Below, in pieces: positions 9,172-19,062 of a DNA stretch of 63,035 nucleotides. The translations under genes were made by a program, and so were the position numbers. The stretch's first letter is position 1. Each line of letters starts with the position of its first letter. The DNA is from Thomasclavelia sp. (GTDB lineage Bacteria > Bacillota_I > Bacilli_A > Erysipelotrichales > Coprobacillaceae). Location: assembly GCA_020025035.1 (NCBI GenBank), contig JAHHSU010000001.1, positions 1 through 63,035 of the forward strand, read 5' to 3'. The notes under the pieces were generated by a model. That model made no database searches. It was given only the letters and a program-made list of their open reading frames with translations, and was not told the origin of the DNA.

Positions 9172-11281
9172 AAAGATAGTAATATTATTAATTACAATAA
9201 TTATGGTGTTTAGCCAATGTCACTTGGTTTACGCAAATTCAGATTTTGAGTTTAACGGATTTAGAGATCATCAAAATGTAGTTCATGTGCCAACACCATT
9301 TGAAAAAAAACAGTCAAAAATTGTATGGCAACAGGATTTTACTAAAGGATATGATAACTTATCAAACTTAATTATAGTTAATCAACATTTATATTTTGTT
9401 ACGGGGACAGGAAATAATTTGATGAAAGTAGATCTTAATGGAAATATAGTAGCATCTAAATCTATTGATAATGAATTAGTTCCATGGAATATGTTCATTA
9501 CATCTGGTGAAGGATTGATTTTTGTAGGTGCAAAAAACTATGTAGTAGCATATGATCAAGATACTTTAAATAAAGTTTGGACAAGCACAAAATTAGAAGG
9601 TAGTATTGAAGGTCCTTTAACCTATTATAATGGATATGTTTATGTTGGAACTAGTAGAGAGAGTAGTGGTTTTTACGGCTTAAAAGTAAATTCAATAGAT
9701 TTTTGGAAATATGAGGATTCTAGCTATTATTGGAATCAAGGCGTTATAATGGAAGATACAATTATTTTTGCAAATGAACAAGGAGAAATAGTATGTCATA
9801 GTTTAGATTCTTCAGAAGTTTATTCGAAAATTACTGTTAACGAACCAATTACATCTTCTCCTGCAATAAAAGAAAATAAAGTTTACATAGCTAGTAAATC
9901 AGCAAAATTATTTGAGTTTGAAATTAATCATCATCAAATTCAATTGAGTCGATCGTTACAATTAAAAGGAGTAGATACTTCGTCATCTCCGACTATTGTT
10001 GGAAATAGATTATATATAGGTAGTAAAACTTCAAATAATTTTAATAGTGAAGGATTAATAGAAGTAGTAGATATAAATACGTGGCAAGTAAAAGGCTCTT
10101 TTCTTACACCGGCTAATGTACAATCATCTCCATTAGTATCCACTTCCTATCTAAATAAAAATTTAGTGTATTTTACATACAATGGATTACCTGGAGGAAT
10201 AAAGGTATTAGTAGATGATTTATCTAATGATCAACAATTTATTAGTGATTTATATGTTCCTGTAAATGATGGAGAACAATATTGTGTGTCTAGTGTTATA
10301 TGTGATGGACAAGGAAATCTATATCATTATAATGATTCAGGTATAATTACAAAGCTAGAAAACACATCTAAATCAAGTCCAATAGATACTATTCCATCAA
10401 ATCTTGATGGTACAACGATTAGTGGTGAGTTTTATACTGATACCAAAGCTATCTTTCTTGATTTAGGATTAGACCCTACGATACAAAATATGGTACAAAT
10501 GTTAGGGAATGAGATAAAAAATTATCATGCATATCGATTATCTATTCAACATGATGAGTACCAGATTGATCAAAATCAACTTGTGAGTATTCATTTTGTT
10601 TTGCCAAAAGGATATACAAAAGAACGCACATCTATTTATTGTATGAGTGATAATAAATTAGAATTAATAAGTAGTTCGTCAAAGCAAAAAGATATTCAAA
10701 ATGCAGTGGATTTTCAAACTACTGCTAATAGTACAATTGTGATTACACAAGATAAATTAGACACATTAATTGAATCAGATCTTTATAATGCTAGCATACA
10801 AGGCGATTTAGAAAGTGATATGCTTTTTGAAATTGTGAAACAAGATGTAGATTTATCAAGTATACTACATCAAGAAATTAATAACATAAAAAGATATAGT
10901 GTATTTGATTTTTCATTACAAAAGGATGGCAAAGTTGTAAAACTTAATGAAAGTGTGACAATTAACTTTGAACTTCCGTATGTGCTAGATTACAAGGATT
11001 TACAGGTGTTTTATCTAAATCAAGGACAATTACAGGAAGTAGAATGTCAAAATGATGGATTTAGTTGTACGTTTAATACTGAACAATTAGGAACATTTAT
11101 TTTTGTTGAAAGAGATAATACTGTTCTTTCTTTGCTTAAAGATCCATCTGTTAGTAAAAAAACATTGAGTACAAAAAGTGTGTTAACAGGGGATAGTGTG
11201 GGGATACTGACATATGTAGGTGTATGCTTAATTTTTTTGGGAATTATTATATTATTAAAGTCAAGGAAGAATAAAAAATAG
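9161..11281 (+). CDS. secreted PQQ-like beta-propeller protein with C-terminal anchor
   Basis: 706 aa. Start at 9161 (AAGGAGAAGG upstream), giving a signal peptide cleaved near VYA. Residues ~45-415 hold repeated blade motifs of the PQQ/quinoprotein-like propeller type (VYVGTSRES, VYIASKSAK, LYIGSKTS). Residues ~425-660 are two related Ser/Asn-rich beta domains (each with xVSIHFxLP or VTINFELP strands). The end is VLTGD, a hydrophobic span and KSRKNKK: membrane-anchored or a degenerate sortase signal. Last gene of the ECF operon. Inference: surface partner of the transporter. Confidence 0.8.
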   Translation: MKNKKIVILLITIIMVFSQCHLVYANSDFEFNGFRDHQNVVHVPTPFEKKQSKIVWQQDFTKGYDNLSNLIIVNQHLYFVTGTGNNLMKVDLNGNIVASKSIDNELVPWNMFITSGEGLIFVGAKNYVVAYDQDTLNKVWTSTKLEGSIEGPLTYYNGYVYVGTSRESSGFYGLKVNSIDFWKYEDSSYYWNQGVIMEDTIIFANEQGEIVCHSLDSSEVYSKITVNEPITSSPAIKENKVYIASKSAKLFEFEINHHQIQLSRSLQLKGVDTSSSPTIVGNRLYIGSKTSNNFNSEGLIEVVDINTWQVKGSFLTPANVQSSPLVSTSYLNKNLVYFTYNGLPGGIKVLVDDLSNDQQFISDLYVPVNDGEQYCVSSVICDGQGNLYHYNDSGIITKLENTSKSSPIDTIPSNLDGTTISGEFYTDTKAIFLDLGLDPTIQNMVQMLGNEIKNYHAYRLSIQHDEYQIDQNQLVSIHFVLPKGYTKERTSIYCMSDNKLELISSSSKQKDIQNAVDFQTTANSTIVITQDKLDTLIESDLYNASIQGDLESDMLFEIVKQDVDLSSILHQEINNIKRYSVFDFSLQKDGKVVKLNESVTINFELPYVLDYKDLQVFYLNQGQLQEVECQNDGFSCTFNTEQLGTFIFVERDNTVLSLLKDPSVSKKTLSTKSVLTGDSVGILTYVGVCLIFLGIIILLKSRKNKK

Positions 11282-11318
11282 AATAAGTGGATAAAATATT
11301 GGATATTTTCATTATTGT

Positions 11319-11347
11319 TTGATTTTTAACATAAAAAATGATATACT
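11319..11347 (+). promoter_or_regulatory. cold-shock gene promoter, long 5' UTR
   Basis: TTGATT (11319-11324), 17-bp spacer, TATACT (11342-11347). A start near 11354 gives a leader of about 125 nt before the csp ATG, as is typical of cold-shock genes. A second -10-like TATAAT at 11454-11459 would give a very short leader instead. Confidence 0.45.
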
Positions 11348-11479
11348 TGTGTCCGTAAGAAAAATATGATTTGTTCTACTACACTATTTTAGAATTATAT
11401 CATCACTTTTGTTTTGAGAATAATAATATTTTTATACAAATGTGTTTTCTTATTATAATTTCTAGTGGGAGGTACTAAA

Positions 11480-11683
11480 ATGAGTACAGGTAAAGTAAAA
11501 TGGTTTAACAAAGATAAAGGATTTGGGTTTATTACTATGGATGATAGTGATAAAGAAATTTTTGTTCATTTTTCAGCAATCCAAGTTAGTGGATTTAAAA
11601 CATTAGAAGAAGGACAAAATGTTTCTTTTGAAATTGTTGAAACAGATCGCGGGCAACAAGCTGCTAATGTACAAATTTTATAA
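11480..11683 (+). CDS. cold shock protein (CspA family)
   Basis: 67-aa OB-fold nucleic-acid chaperone, standard length. RNP1 is KGFGFITM (about 14-21) and RNP2 is IFVHFSAI (about 32-39). It melts RNA structure and antiterminates at low temperature. Start at 11480 (GGGAGG upstream) rather than the GTG at 11465. Single-gene unit with a likely ~125-nt leader and its own terminator at 11783-11810. Confidence 0.95.
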   Translation: MSTGKVKWFNKDKGFGFITMDDSDKEIFVHFSAIQVSGFKTLEEGQNVSFEIVETDRGQQAANVQIL

Positions 11684-11782
11684 TTTAAATGATAAGCAAA
11701 AAAAACAGAAATAAGAAAAAAAGAATGTTATGTTTTCTAATATGATGTGTTTGCTTAATTCATCTAAAACTGGTTTTTTAAT

Positions 11783-11810
11783 AAGAAGATATTTATATAT
11801 CTTCTTTTTT
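11783..11810 (+). terminator. csp terminator
   Basis: Perfect 10-bp stem (11783-11792 / 11797-11806), TTAT loop, T-run to 11810. Separates csp from the ribosomal operon. Confidence 0.85.
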
Positions 11811-11865
11811 ATTTGTATGTTTCCAAGATTGTTTATTAAATGCAGTAAGAATGTTAAAAATGAGC

Positions 11866-11894
11866 TTGAATATCGTAAAAAAATGTGGTAAAAT
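11866..11894 (+). promoter_or_regulatory. S10 operon promoter
   Basis: TTGAAT (11866-11871), 17-bp spacer, TAAAAT (11889-11894) with an extended TGG just before the -10. Predicted start near 11901, giving a leader of about 117 nt. Confidence 0.75.
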
Positions 11895-11900
11895 TCAAAT

Positions 11901-12017
11901 GTTGACGTGCGAAGAAGTGCAAGGTTGCTGAAACACTGATAAACGTTGTCATGGCGGTGTTTTGGGTAATTTGTGCGGAGCAGTCTATTATTTAAATAGG
12001 CGAAAGGAGGAAAAAAC
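11901..12017 (+). promoter_or_regulatory. S10 operon leader RNA
   Basis: The untranslated leader contains an 8-bp stem, 11931-11938 with 11955-11962, preceded by a GTGCAAGGTTGCTGA block that I recognise from Firmicutes S10 leaders. It ends in the rpsJ AAAGGAGG. It may mediate r-protein feedback, but the effector is not shown by the sequence. Confidence 0.5.
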
Positions 12018-12326
12018 ATGGCAAACAATAAAATTAGAATTAGATTAAAGGCATTTGATCATAAGATTTTAGATGGATCTTCTGAAAAAATAGTTGCAGC
12101 TGCTAAAAAAACAGGTGCAAAAGTGGTAGGGCCAGTACCATTACCAACAGAAAAAGAGGTATATACTGTGCTAAGAGCTGTTCACAAATATAAAGATTCA
12201 CGTGAACAATTTGAAATTAGAACACATAAGCGTTTAATCGATATTGTAAATCCAGTACCAGAAACAATTGATGTTTTAACTAGATTAGAATTACCTAGTG
12301 GTGTGGATATTGAAATTAAATTATAG
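12018..12326 (+). CDS. rpsJ: 30S ribosomal protein S10
   Basis: 102-aa S10 (NusE): a 30S head protein that also joins NusB in antitermination. Family signatures [15 protein letters not shown] at the N-terminus and [12 protein letters not shown] are present; length is standard. First gene of the operon, with a very strong AAAGGAGG and a structured leader upstream. Confidence 0.98.
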   Translation: MANNKIRIRLKAFDHKILDGSSEKIVAAAKKTGAKVVGPVPLPTEKEVYTVLRAVHKYKDSREQFEIRTHKRLIDIVNPVPETIDVLTRLELPSGVDIEIKL

Positions 12327-12351
12327 TTAGAAAGGTTAAAAGGTGTAACTC

Positions 12352-13074
12352 ATGAAAGGAATCTTAGGTCGTAAATTAGGAATGACTCAAGTATTTGCAA
12401 CTGATGGGTCGTTAATTCCTGTGACTGTTGTTGAAGCAACTGCAAATGTTGTATTACAAAAGAAAACAGTTGAAAACGATGGTTATGAATCAATCCAAGT
12501 TGGATTTGAAGACAAAAGAGAAGGTTTAGCAAATAAACCTGAAAAAGGGATTGCTGCAAAAGCAAACACTGCCCCTAAGCGCTTCGTTAGAGAATTTCGT
12601 GGTAGCGAAATGATGAGTTATGAAGTTGGAGACTTAATTAAGGTTGATAGCTTTGTAGCTGGCGAAGTAGTAGATGTAACTGGTACTTCTAAAGGGAAAG
12701 GTTATCAAGGTGTTATAAAAAGACATGGTCATAGTATCGGGCCAAAAGGTCATGGATCTGGAGCACATAGAATTGTAGGTTCAATGGGACCAATTGCTCC
12801 AAACCGTATTTTACCAGGTAAGAAAATGCCAGGACAAATGGGTAACGTTACTAAAACTATTCAAAATTTAGAAATTATTTCTGTAGATGTAGAAAACAAT
12901 TTGTTATTAATTAAAGGTTCTATTCCAGGGCCAAAAAAAGGAATGGTAATTGTTAAATCTGCGGTAAAAGCAAATGGTAAAGTTAATCCTGCTGTTGAGT
13001 TAGTTATTAATCAACAAGAATCTAAGAAAACTGTAGAAGCAGATGCTGACAAAACAGCTTCAACTGCTGAATAA
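12352..13074 (+). CDS. rplC: 50S ribosomal protein L3
   Basis: Early 50S assembly protein whose long loop reaches the peptidyl-transferase centre. 240 aa, with the [15 protein letters not shown] loop intact. The last ~30 residues after PAVELVINQ are an acidic, low-complexity extension beyond the usual ~209-aa protein. SD AAAAGGTG lies 7 nt from the ATG. Second gene of the S10 cluster. Confidence 0.97.
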   Translation: MKGILGRKLGMTQVFATDGSLIPVTVVEATANVVLQKKTVENDGYESIQVGFEDKREGLANKPEKGIAAKANTAPKRFVREFRGSEMMSYEVGDLIKVDSFVAGEVVDVTGTSKGKGYQGVIKRHGHSIGPKGHGSGAHRIVGSMGPIAPNRILPGKKMPGQMGNVTKTIQNLEIISVDVENNLLLIKGSIPGPKKGMVIVKSAVKANGKVNPAVELVINQQESKKTVEADADKTASTAE

Positions 13075-13097
13075 TTAAAGGAAGGAGGATTTTACAA

Positions 13098-13721
13098 ATG
13101 GCAAAAATTGCAGTATATAACCAAAGTGGTACTAATGTTAAGGAAATTGAATTAAATGATGCAGTATTTGGGATTGAACCAAATAAGCAAGCAATGTTTG
13201 ATATGGTTTTGTTACAAAGAGCATCAATTAGACAGGGTACACATAAAGTTAAAAACCGTACAGAAGTTTCTGGTGGTGGAAAAAAACCATGGAGACAAAA
13301 AGGTACAGGTAGAGCTAGACAAGGGTCTATTCGTGCACCTCAATGGCGTGGTGGAGGAGTTGTGTTTGGTCCAACACCTAGAAAATATGGTTTTAAATTA
13401 AATCGAAAAGTAGGTAGACTTGCATTAAGATCTGCATTATCTTGTAAAGTGATAGATTCAGAATTAACTGTACTTGATCAAATCAGTATGGAAACACCAA
13501 AAACTAAAGAAATGCTTAAAGTATTAGAAAACTTAAAGGCACCTAGAAAAACATTGATTGTTGTAGATGAAATTAATGAAAATGTAATGTTATCAGCTAG
13601 AAATATTCCAGGTGTAATGGTGTTAGAATCAAATAAAATTAATGTTTATGATATTTTAAATGCAAACAAACTTATCGTTACTGAAGCTGCTGTAAAGGCA
13701 ATTGAGGAGGTGCTTGCATAA
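13098..13721 (+). CDS. rplD: 50S ribosomal protein L4
   Basis: 50S tunnel-wall protein, 207 aa, standard length. The extended loop with [20 protein letters not shown] (about 62-81) reaches the exit tunnel and is where macrolide-resistance changes map; it is intact. In enterobacteria L4 also represses the S10 operon; here that is only a possibility. Its stop overlaps the rplW start by one base. Confidence 0.97.
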   Translation: MAKIAVYNQSGTNVKEIELNDAVFGIEPNKQAMFDMVLLQRASIRQGTHKVKNRTEVSGGGKKPWRQKGTGRARQGSIRAPQWRGGGVVFGPTPRKYGFKLNRKVGRLALRSALSCKVIDSELTVLDQISMETPKTKEMLKVLENLKAPRKTLIVVDEINENVMLSARNIPGVMVLESNKINVYDILNANKLIVTEAAVKAIEEVLA

Positions 13722-14011
13722 TGGCACATATTACTGATGTGTTAAAACAACCAGTTTTAACTGAAAAAACTTTAGGATTACAAGCAGAACAAAACAAATA
13801 TACATTTGATGTTGAATTGTCTGCTAATAAAATTGAAATTAAACATGCTGTTGAAAAAATGTTTAACGTTAAAGTAGTGAATGTCAATACATTAAGAGTA
13901 AAGCCTAAAAAGAAACGTGTTGGAAAATACGTAGGTAAAACTAATAGAAGAAAAAAAGCTATTGTTACATTAGCAGAAGGACATTCAATTAATTTATTCG
14001 GTGAAGAATAA
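13721..14011 (+). CDS. rplW: 50S ribosomal protein L23
   Basis: 96-aa protein at the tunnel exit, docking site for trigger factor and SRP. It has the [11 protein letters not shown]-terminus and the [19 protein letters not shown] basic loop. One-base overlap with rplD suggests coupled translation. Confidence 0.97.
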   Translation: MAHITDVLKQPVLTEKTLGLQAEQNKYTFDVELSANKIEIKHAVEKMFNVKVVNVNTLRVKPKKKRVGKYVGKTNRRKKAIVTLAEGHSINLFGEE

Positions 14012-14025
14012 TAAAGAAAACATAT

Positions 14026-14038
14026 TGGGATAATCCCA
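14026..14038 (+). other. small hairpin between rplW and rplB
   Basis: TGGGA (14026-14030) pairs with TCCCA (14034-14038) over a TAA loop, in the widest gap of this part of the operon. No T-run; possibly an mRNA processing or stability point. Confidence 0.35.
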
Positions 14039-14060
14039 GAGAATTAGGAGGAAACTAGAG

Positions 14061-14894
14061 ATGGCAATTAGAAAATATAAGCCAGTCACAAATGGTCGTC
14101 GTAACATGACTTCTTTAACATATGAAGAAATTACGACAAATAAACCTGAGAAATCACTAGTTGTTCGTTTTGGAAAAAAAGGTGGTCGTAATAATCAAGG
14201 TGTTATTACAACACGTCATCATGGTGGTGGACATAAACGCTTATATCGTATTATCGATTTTAAACGTAATAAATTTGATATTCCTGGAAAGGTTGCTACT
14301 ATTGAATATGATCCAAATAGAACTGCAAATATTGCGTTGATTCATTATGTAGATGGTGAAAAAAGATATATTTTAGCACCAAAAGGATTAGAAGTTGGTA
14401 TGCAAATTATTGCATCAGAACATGCAGATATTAAAGTTGGAAATTCATTACCAATGGGAAATATGCCTGAAGGTACAGTTATCCACAATATTGAAATGTC
14501 TCCAGGTCGTGGAGGACAAATTGCAAGAGCTGCAGGAGTTTCTGCTCAAATTTTAGGTAAAGAAGGTAAATATGTAATTGTTAGATTGGCTTCAGGTGAA
14601 GTTAGAAAACTTTTATCTAAATGTACAGCTACAGTAGGTGTTGTTGGGAATGAAGATCATGGTTTAGTTAACTACGGTAAAGCTGGACGTATGAGATGGA
14701 AAGGTGTTAGACCAACAGTTCGTGGATCTGTAATGAACCCTAATGACCATCCACATGGTGGTGGTGAAGGTAGAACTTCAATTGGACGTAAAGCACCAAT
14801 GACTCCATGGGGTAAAAAAGCACTTGGTGTTAAAACTCGAAAAAATAAGAAGGCTTCAACTAAATTAATAGTTCGTCGTCGTAATGCAAAATAA
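14061..14894 (+). CDS. rplB: 50S ribosomal protein L2
   Basis: 277 aa, standard. Needed for subunit association and peptidyl transfer. The [19 protein letters not shown] block and the C-terminal [12 protein letters not shown] with its conserved His are present. AGGAGG lies 8 nt before the ATG. Confidence 0.98.
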   Translation: MAIRKYKPVTNGRRNMTSLTYEEITTNKPEKSLVVRFGKKGGRNNQGVITTRHHGGGHKRLYRIIDFKRNKFDIPGKVATIEYDPNRTANIALIHYVDGEKRYILAPKGLEVGMQIIASEHADIKVGNSLPMGNMPEGTVIHNIEMSPGRGGQIARAAGVSAQILGKEGKYVIVRLASGEVRKLLSKCTATVGVVGNEDHGLVNYGKAGRMRWKGVRPTVRGSVMNPNDHPHGGGEGRTSIGRKAPMTPWGKKALGVKTRKNKKASTKLIVRRRNAK

Positions 14895-14911
14895 AATAGG
14901 AGGAAAATATA

Positions 14912-15193
14912 ATGGCACGTAGTTTGAAAAAAGGGCCTTTTGTAGATGGTCACTTAATGAAAAAAGTAGAAGCTTTAAATGCTTCTGGAAAAAAAGAAGT
15001 TATTAAAACTTGGTCAAGACGTTCAACTATTTTCCCTCAATTTATTGAACATACATTTGCTGTATATAACGGAAGAGAACACATTCCAGTTTATGTAACT
15101 GAAGATATGGTTGGACATAAATTAGGAGAATTTGCTCCTACTAGAACATATCATGGGCATGATGCTGATGATAAAAAATCAGGTAAGAAATAA
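14912..15193 (+). CDS. rpsS: 30S ribosomal protein S19
   Basis: 93-aa 30S head protein that pairs with S13 near the A site. Canonical start [18 protein letters not shown] and the [16 protein letters not shown] block are present. Confidence 0.98.
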   Translation: MARSLKKGPFVDGHLMKKVEALNASGKKEVIKTWSRRSTIFPQFIEHTFAVYNGREHIPVYVTEDMVGHKLGEFAPTRTYHGHDADDKKSGKK

Positions 15194-15210
15194 GAGAGGA
15201 GGAATTAGAC

Positions 15211-15543
15211 ATGGAAGCTAGAGCAACAGCTAAAATGATTCGTGTTGCCCCTCGTAAAGCAAGATTAGTTGTAGATTTAGTTAGGGGTAAAGATGTAAAA
15301 GAAGCATTAGCTATCTTAGAATATACAAACAAATCTGCAAGTCCAGCAGTTTATAAGGTTGTGAAATCTGCAGCTGCTAACGCTGAAAATAACAATAACT
15401 TAGACGCTGAAAAGTTATTTATTAAAGAAATTTATGTTGATGAAGGACCAACATTAAAAAGATACACTACAAAAGCTAAAGGTAGTGGTGCTCAAATCTT
15501 AAAAAGAACAAGCCACATTACAGTTGTGGTTGATGAAAGATAA
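15211..15543 (+). CDS. rplV: 50S ribosomal protein L22
   Basis: 110-aa tunnel protein whose beta-hairpin lines the exit tunnel and contributes to macrolide binding. [19 protein letters not shown] and the hairpin [20 protein letters not shown] are visible; family length. Confidence 0.98.
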   Translation: MEARATAKMIRVAPRKARLVVDLVRGKDVKEALAILEYTNKSASPAVYKVVKSAAANAENNNNLDAEKLFIKEIYVDEGPTLKRYTTKAKGSGAQILKRTSHITVVVDER

Positions 15544-15561
15544 TTAGAAGGAGGTTGTACG

Positions 15562-16215
15562 ATGGGTCAAAAAGTAAGTCCAGTAGGATTACGTGTAGGC
15601 GTAAATCGTAATTGGGATTCAAGATGGTACGCGAATGATAAAGATTTTGCAGGATTATTACATGAAGATATTAAAATCCGTGAATTCATTACTAAAGAAT
15701 TAAAATCTGCTTCTGTATCAAGAATCGAAATAGAAAGAACAAAAAATCGTGTAAATGTATATGTGCATACTGCTAGACCAGGAGTTGTTATTGGTAAAGA
15801 TGGTGAATCAGTAGAGTTATTACGTAAAAAAGTATCTAAAATTACTGGAGATAAACAAGTTTTTATCAATATTGTTGAAATAAAAAATCCTGATGTTGTT
15901 GCACAACTTGTTGCAAACAGTATCGCAGAACAATTAGAAAATCGTGCTTCATTTAGAACAGTGCAAAAACGTGCTATTCAAAGAGCAATGCGTGCTGGTG
16001 CTAAAGGAATTAAAACAAGTGTTTCAGGTCGTTTAGGTGGAGCTGATATGGCTCGTACTGAAGGTTACTCTGAAGGAAATGTACCTCTTCATACATTAAG
16101 AGCTGACATTGATTATGCTACTGCAGAAGCTGACACTACTTATGGTAAATTAGGAGTTAAGGTTTGGATCTGCAAAGGAGAAATCTTACCTGAAAAGAAG
16201 AAAGGGGATAAATAA
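15562..16215 (+). CDS. rpsC: 30S ribosomal protein S3
   Basis: 217 aa. Forms the mRNA entry pore with S4 and S5. KH-domain motif [17 protein letters not shown] (about 74-90) and the C-terminal [12 protein letters not shown] block are intact. Ends two bases before rplP. Confidence 0.98.
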   Translation: MGQKVSPVGLRVGVNRNWDSRWYANDKDFAGLLHEDIKIREFITKELKSASVSRIEIERTKNRVNVYVHTARPGVVIGKDGESVELLRKKVSKITGDKQVFINIVEIKNPDVVAQLVANSIAEQLENRASFRTVQKRAIQRAMRAGAKGIKTSVSGRLGGADMARTEGYSEGNVPLHTLRADIDYATAEADTTYGKLGVKVWICKGEILPEKKKGDK

Positions 16216-16217
16216 TC

Positions 16218-16628
16218 ATGTTAATGCCTAAAAGAACAAAGTACAGAAGACCACATAGAATTAAATATGAAGGTAAAACTAAAGGTGGAGCTGAAGTATC
16301 ATTTGGTGAATATGGACTAAAAGCTGTACAAGGTGCATGGATTACTAGTCGTCAAATCGAAGCTGCACGTATTGCTATGAATCGTCATATGAAACGTGGT
16401 GGTAAAGTTTGGATTAGAATTTTCCCTCATTTAGCAAAAACAAAAAAACCATTAGAAGTACGTATGGGATCAGGTAAAGGTTCACCAGAAGAATGGGTAG
16501 CAGTAGTTAAAGAAGGTAGAATAATGTTCGAAGTAGCTGGTGTTGAAGAATCAGTTGCTAGAGAAGCATTGAGACTTGCATCTCATAAATTACCTGTCAA
16601 ATGTAAAATTGTTAAGAAAGGTGAGTAA
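16218..16628 (+). CDS. rplP: 50S ribosomal protein L16
   Basis: 136 aa; organises the A-site tRNA elbow region. Starts [14 protein letters not shown], the normal family start, with AAGGGG upstream inside rpsC. The [12 protein letters not shown] stretch is present. Two-base gaps on both sides imply coupled translation. Confidence 0.98.
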   Translation: MLMPKRTKYRRPHRIKYEGKTKGGAEVSFGEYGLKAVQGAWITSRQIEAARIAMNRHMKRGGKVWIRIFPHLAKTKKPLEVRMGSGKGSPEEWVAVVKEGRIMFEVAGVEESVAREALRLASHKLPVKCKIVKKGE

Positions 16629-16630
16629 CA

Positions 16631-16825
16631 ATGAAAGTACAAGATATTAGAAATATAGAAACTCAAGAATTACTTAACAAAGTAGAAGAGTTCAAAAAAG
16701 AATTGTTTGAATTAAGATTTCAACAAGCAACAGGTCAATTAGAAAACACTGCTCGTGTAAGACAAGTACGTAAATCAATTGCAAGAATTAAAACAGTAAT
16801 TAGAGAAAGAGAATTAAACAAATAA
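16631..16825 (+). CDS. rpmC: 50S ribosomal protein L29
   Basis: 64-aa two-helix protein at the tunnel exit beside L23. Shows the [21 protein letters not shown] core. Begins two bases after rplP. Confidence 0.97.
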   Translation: MKVQDIRNIETQELLNKVEEFKKELFELRFQQATGQLENTARVRQVRKSIARIKTVIRERELNK

Positions 16826-16837
16826 GGAGGTTAAACA

Positions 16838-17098
16838 ATGGAAAGAAATAGTCGTAAGGTTTATACTGGAACAGTTGTATCTGATAAAATGGATAAAACA
16901 ATTACAGTATTAGTTGAAACTCATGTGAAACATAAATTGTACGGTAAACGTGTTAAATCTTCTAAAAAGTTTAAAGCTCATGATGAAGAAGGTATTGCTA
17001 AAGTTGGAGATACTGTAACAATTATGGAAACAAGACCACTTTCTGCAACAAAACATTTTCGTCTAGTTGAAGTGGTTAAAAAAGCTGAAATTTTGTAG
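16838..17098 (+). CDS. rpsQ: 30S ribosomal protein S17
   Basis: 86-aa OB-fold primary 16S-binding protein. The family motif [17 protein letters not shown] and the [17 protein letters not shown]-terminal block are present; preceded by AAGGAGG. Confidence 0.98.
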   Translation: MERNSRKVYTGTVVSDKMDKTITVLVETHVKHKLYGKRVKSSKKFKAHDEEGIAKVGDTVTIMETRPLSATKHFRLVEVVKKAEIL

Positions 17099-17125
17099 AA
17101 TGCTTCGAAAGGAGGTTAATCAAAG

Positions 17126-17494
17126 ATGATACAAAATGAATCTAGATTAAAAGTAGCTGATAATACAGGAGCTAAAGAAGTTCTTGTAATTAGAAATCTT
17201 GGTGGTTCAAATAGAAAATCAAGTAATATTGGAGATATAGTAGTTTGTACAGTAAAACATGCCACTCCAGGTGGTTCTGTAAAAAAAGGTGATGTTGTTA
17301 AGGCTGTAATAGTAAGAACAAAATATGGTGTAGGTCGTGATAATGGATCATTTATTAAATTTGACGACAATGCTGTAGTTATTATTAAAGATGATAAATC
17401 ACCTAAAGGGACTCGTATTTTTGGTCCAGTTGCCAGAGAGTTAAGAGATGCAGATTTTATGAAAATTGTCTCTTTAGCTCCTGAAGTATTATAG
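17126..17494 (+). CDS. rplN: 50S ribosomal protein L14
   Basis: 122 aa; contacts 16S rRNA at bridge B8 and is the RsfS target site. Starts [18 protein letters not shown], the canonical N-terminus, and has the [13 protein letters not shown] motif. Confidence 0.98.
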   Translation: MIQNESRLKVADNTGAKEVLVIRNLGGSNRKSSNIGDIVVCTVKHATPGGSVKKGDVVKAVIVRTKYGVGRDNGSFIKFDDNAVVIIKDDKSPKGTRIFGPVARELRDADFMKIVSLAPEVL

Positions 17495-17509
17495 TAGGAG
17501 GTACTAGTA

Positions 17510-17836
17510 ATGAGAATACGTGTAGGTGACAAAGTAGAAGTTATCTCAGGTAAAGATAAAGGAAAACAAGGTGAAGTACTACAAACTATTGCAAAAGATA
17601 ATAAAGTTATCGTTGAAGGAGTTAATATTGTTACAAAACATATTAAACCTTCTCAAGCAGATGCTGAAGGTGGTATTATCACTAGAGAAGCACCAATCCA
17701 TGTTTCAAATGTTGCATATTATGATGAAAAAGCAAAATCTGTTTCTAAAATTAAATATGAATATGTAGATGGATATAAAGTGCGTGTTGCAAAGAAATCT
17801 GGAAATAAAATTGATAAAAAAGGTAAGAAAAAATAA
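17510..17836 (+). CDS. rplX: 50S ribosomal protein L24
   Basis: 108-aa assembly initiator with a KOW motif, [16 protein letters not shown] (about 9-24). Its Lys-rich tail ([14 protein letters not shown]) is typical. Preceded by TAGGAGG. Confidence 0.98.
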   Translation: MRIRVGDKVEVISGKDKGKQGEVLQTIAKDNKVIVEGVNIVTKHIKPSQADAEGGIITREAPIHVSNVAYYDEKAKSVSKIKYEYVDGYKVRVAKKSGNKIDKKGKKK

Positions 17837-17853
17837 GGAAGGAGGACATAAGT

Positions 17854-18393
17854 ATGAATCGTTTACAAGCACGTTATAAAGACGAGATTGTTAAATCATT
17901 AATGGAAAAATTTAATTATTCATCAGTGATGGAAGTTCCTACAATTGAAAAAATTGTAATCAACATGGGTGTTGGAGATGCAGTATCTAATTCTAAAGTA
18001 TTAGATGATGCTGTAAACGAATTAACACAAATTACAGGACAAAAGCCTATCGTAACTAAAGCAAAAAAATCAATTGCAGGGTTTAAATTACGTGAAGGAA
18101 TGCCTATAGGATGTAAGGTAACATTACGTGGTGAAAAAATGTTTGAATTCCTTGATAAATTAGTATCTGTTAGTTTACCTCGTGTAAGAGACTTTAGAGG
18201 GGTTTCTAAAGATTCTTTTGATGGACGTGGTAATTATACATTAGGTATTAAAGAACAATTAATCTTTCCTGAAATTGATTTTGATAAAGTAAATAAAATT
18301 AGAGGAATGGACATTGTAATTGTTACAACAGCTAATAGTGATCAAGAAGCTAGAGAATTATTAGGACAATTAGGAATGCCATTCCAAAAATAA
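17854..18393 (+). CDS. rplE: 50S ribosomal protein L5
   Basis: 179 aa; binds 5S rRNA and touches the P-site tRNA and S13. The [16 protein letters not shown] and [18 protein letters not shown] blocks are intact. Confidence 0.98.
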   Translation: MNRLQARYKDEIVKSLMEKFNYSSVMEVPTIEKIVINMGVGDAVSNSKVLDDAVNELTQITGQKPIVTKAKKSIAGFKLREGMPIGCKVTLRGEKMFEFLDKLVSVSLPRVRDFRGVSKDSFDGRGNYTLGIKEQLIFPEIDFDKVNKIRGMDIVIVTTANSDQEARELLGQLGMPFQK

Positions 18394-18409
18394 GAGGAGG
18401 ACTTAGAAA

Positions 18410-18595
18410 ATGGCTAAAACATCAATGAAAGTGAAACAACAACGTCCTCAAAAGTTTAAAGTACGTGAATATACACGATGTGAACGTTGTGGAAGACCAC
18501 ATTCAGTTATTCGTAAATTTAAACTATGCCGTATTTGTTTCCGCGAATTAGCTTATAAAGGTGAAATTCCAGGTGTAAAAAAATCAAGCTGGTAA
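18410..18595 (+). CDS. rpsZ: 30S ribosomal protein S14, zinc (type Z)
   Basis: 61-aa zinc-ribbon form with CxxC at 24/27 and 40/43 (CERCG and CRICF). The short type-Z protein needs Zn; no Zn-free paralogue is visible in this window. Normal position between rplE and rpsH. Confidence 0.97.
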   Translation: MAKTSMKVKQQRPQKFKVREYTRCERCGRPHSVIRKFKLCRICFRELAYKGEIPGVKKSSW

Positions 18596-18602
18596 AATTA
18601 AC

Positions 18603-18620
18603 TTAGATATAGAGATCTAA
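18603..18620 (+). other. hairpin before rpsH
   Basis: TTAGAT (18603-18608) pairs with ATCTAA (18615-18620) around a six-base loop, directly upstream of the rpsH ribosome site. No T tail. A possible regulatory or processing stem between rpsZ and rpsH. Confidence 0.35.
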
Positions 18621-18639
18621 ATGGAAGGAGGATATGCAG

Positions 18640-19035
18640 ATGGTAATGACTGATCCAATTGCAGATATGTTAACAAGAATCCGTAATGCTAATCAACAAC
18701 GTCATGAAAGTGTTGTGATCCCAGCATCAAATTTAAAGATTGATATTGCAAAAATCTTAAAAAATGAAGGGTTTATTAAAGATTATAAAGTCGAAGGTGA
18801 AGTGGCTACTAAAAATATCACTATCACTTTAAAGTACAAAGGTAACGAAAGAGTAATTTCTGGGTTAAAGAGAATTTCTAAACCTGGATTACGTACTTAT
18901 GTTAAAGTAAATGAAATCCCTAAAGTTTTAAATGGGTTAGGTATCGTTATTTTATCAACTTCTCAAGGTGTTATGACTGATAAGGAAGCTAGAGCTAAAC
19001 AAATCGGTGGAGAAGTATTAGCTTATATTTGGTAA
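18640..19035 (+). CDS. rpsH: 30S ribosomal protein S8
   Basis: 131 aa; central-domain assembly protein and, in E. coli, the spc-operon repressor. Three in-frame ATGs exist (18634, 18640, 18646). GGAAGGAGG ends at 18631, so 18640 has the best spacing (8 nt) and yields the family N-terminus [16 protein letters not shown]. Confidence 0.96.
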   Translation: MVMTDPIADMLTRIRNANQQRHESVVIPASNLKIDIAKILKNEGFIKDYKVEGEVATKNITITLKYKGNERVISGLKRISKPGLRTYVKVNEIPKVLNGLGIVILSTSQGVMTDKEARAKQIGGEVLAYIW

Positions 19036-19062
19036 TAAAAAATAATACAGGAGGTGCTATAC

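Larger units (their letters stand above)
11684..12017 (+). other. csp-rpsJ intergenic region
   Basis: 334 bases with no gene. In order: an 8-bp inverted repeat TAAGCAAA/TTTGCTTA (11693-11700 and 11750-11757), the csp terminator (11783-11810), the rpsJ promoter (11866-11894) and a structured S10-operon leader (about 11901-12017). Confidence 0.7.

Noticed and set aside
11678-12028. Minus-strand ORF covering the S10 leader
   Set aside because: Covers the csp terminator, the rpsJ promoter and leader on the opposite strand; no ribosome site and low-complexity product.
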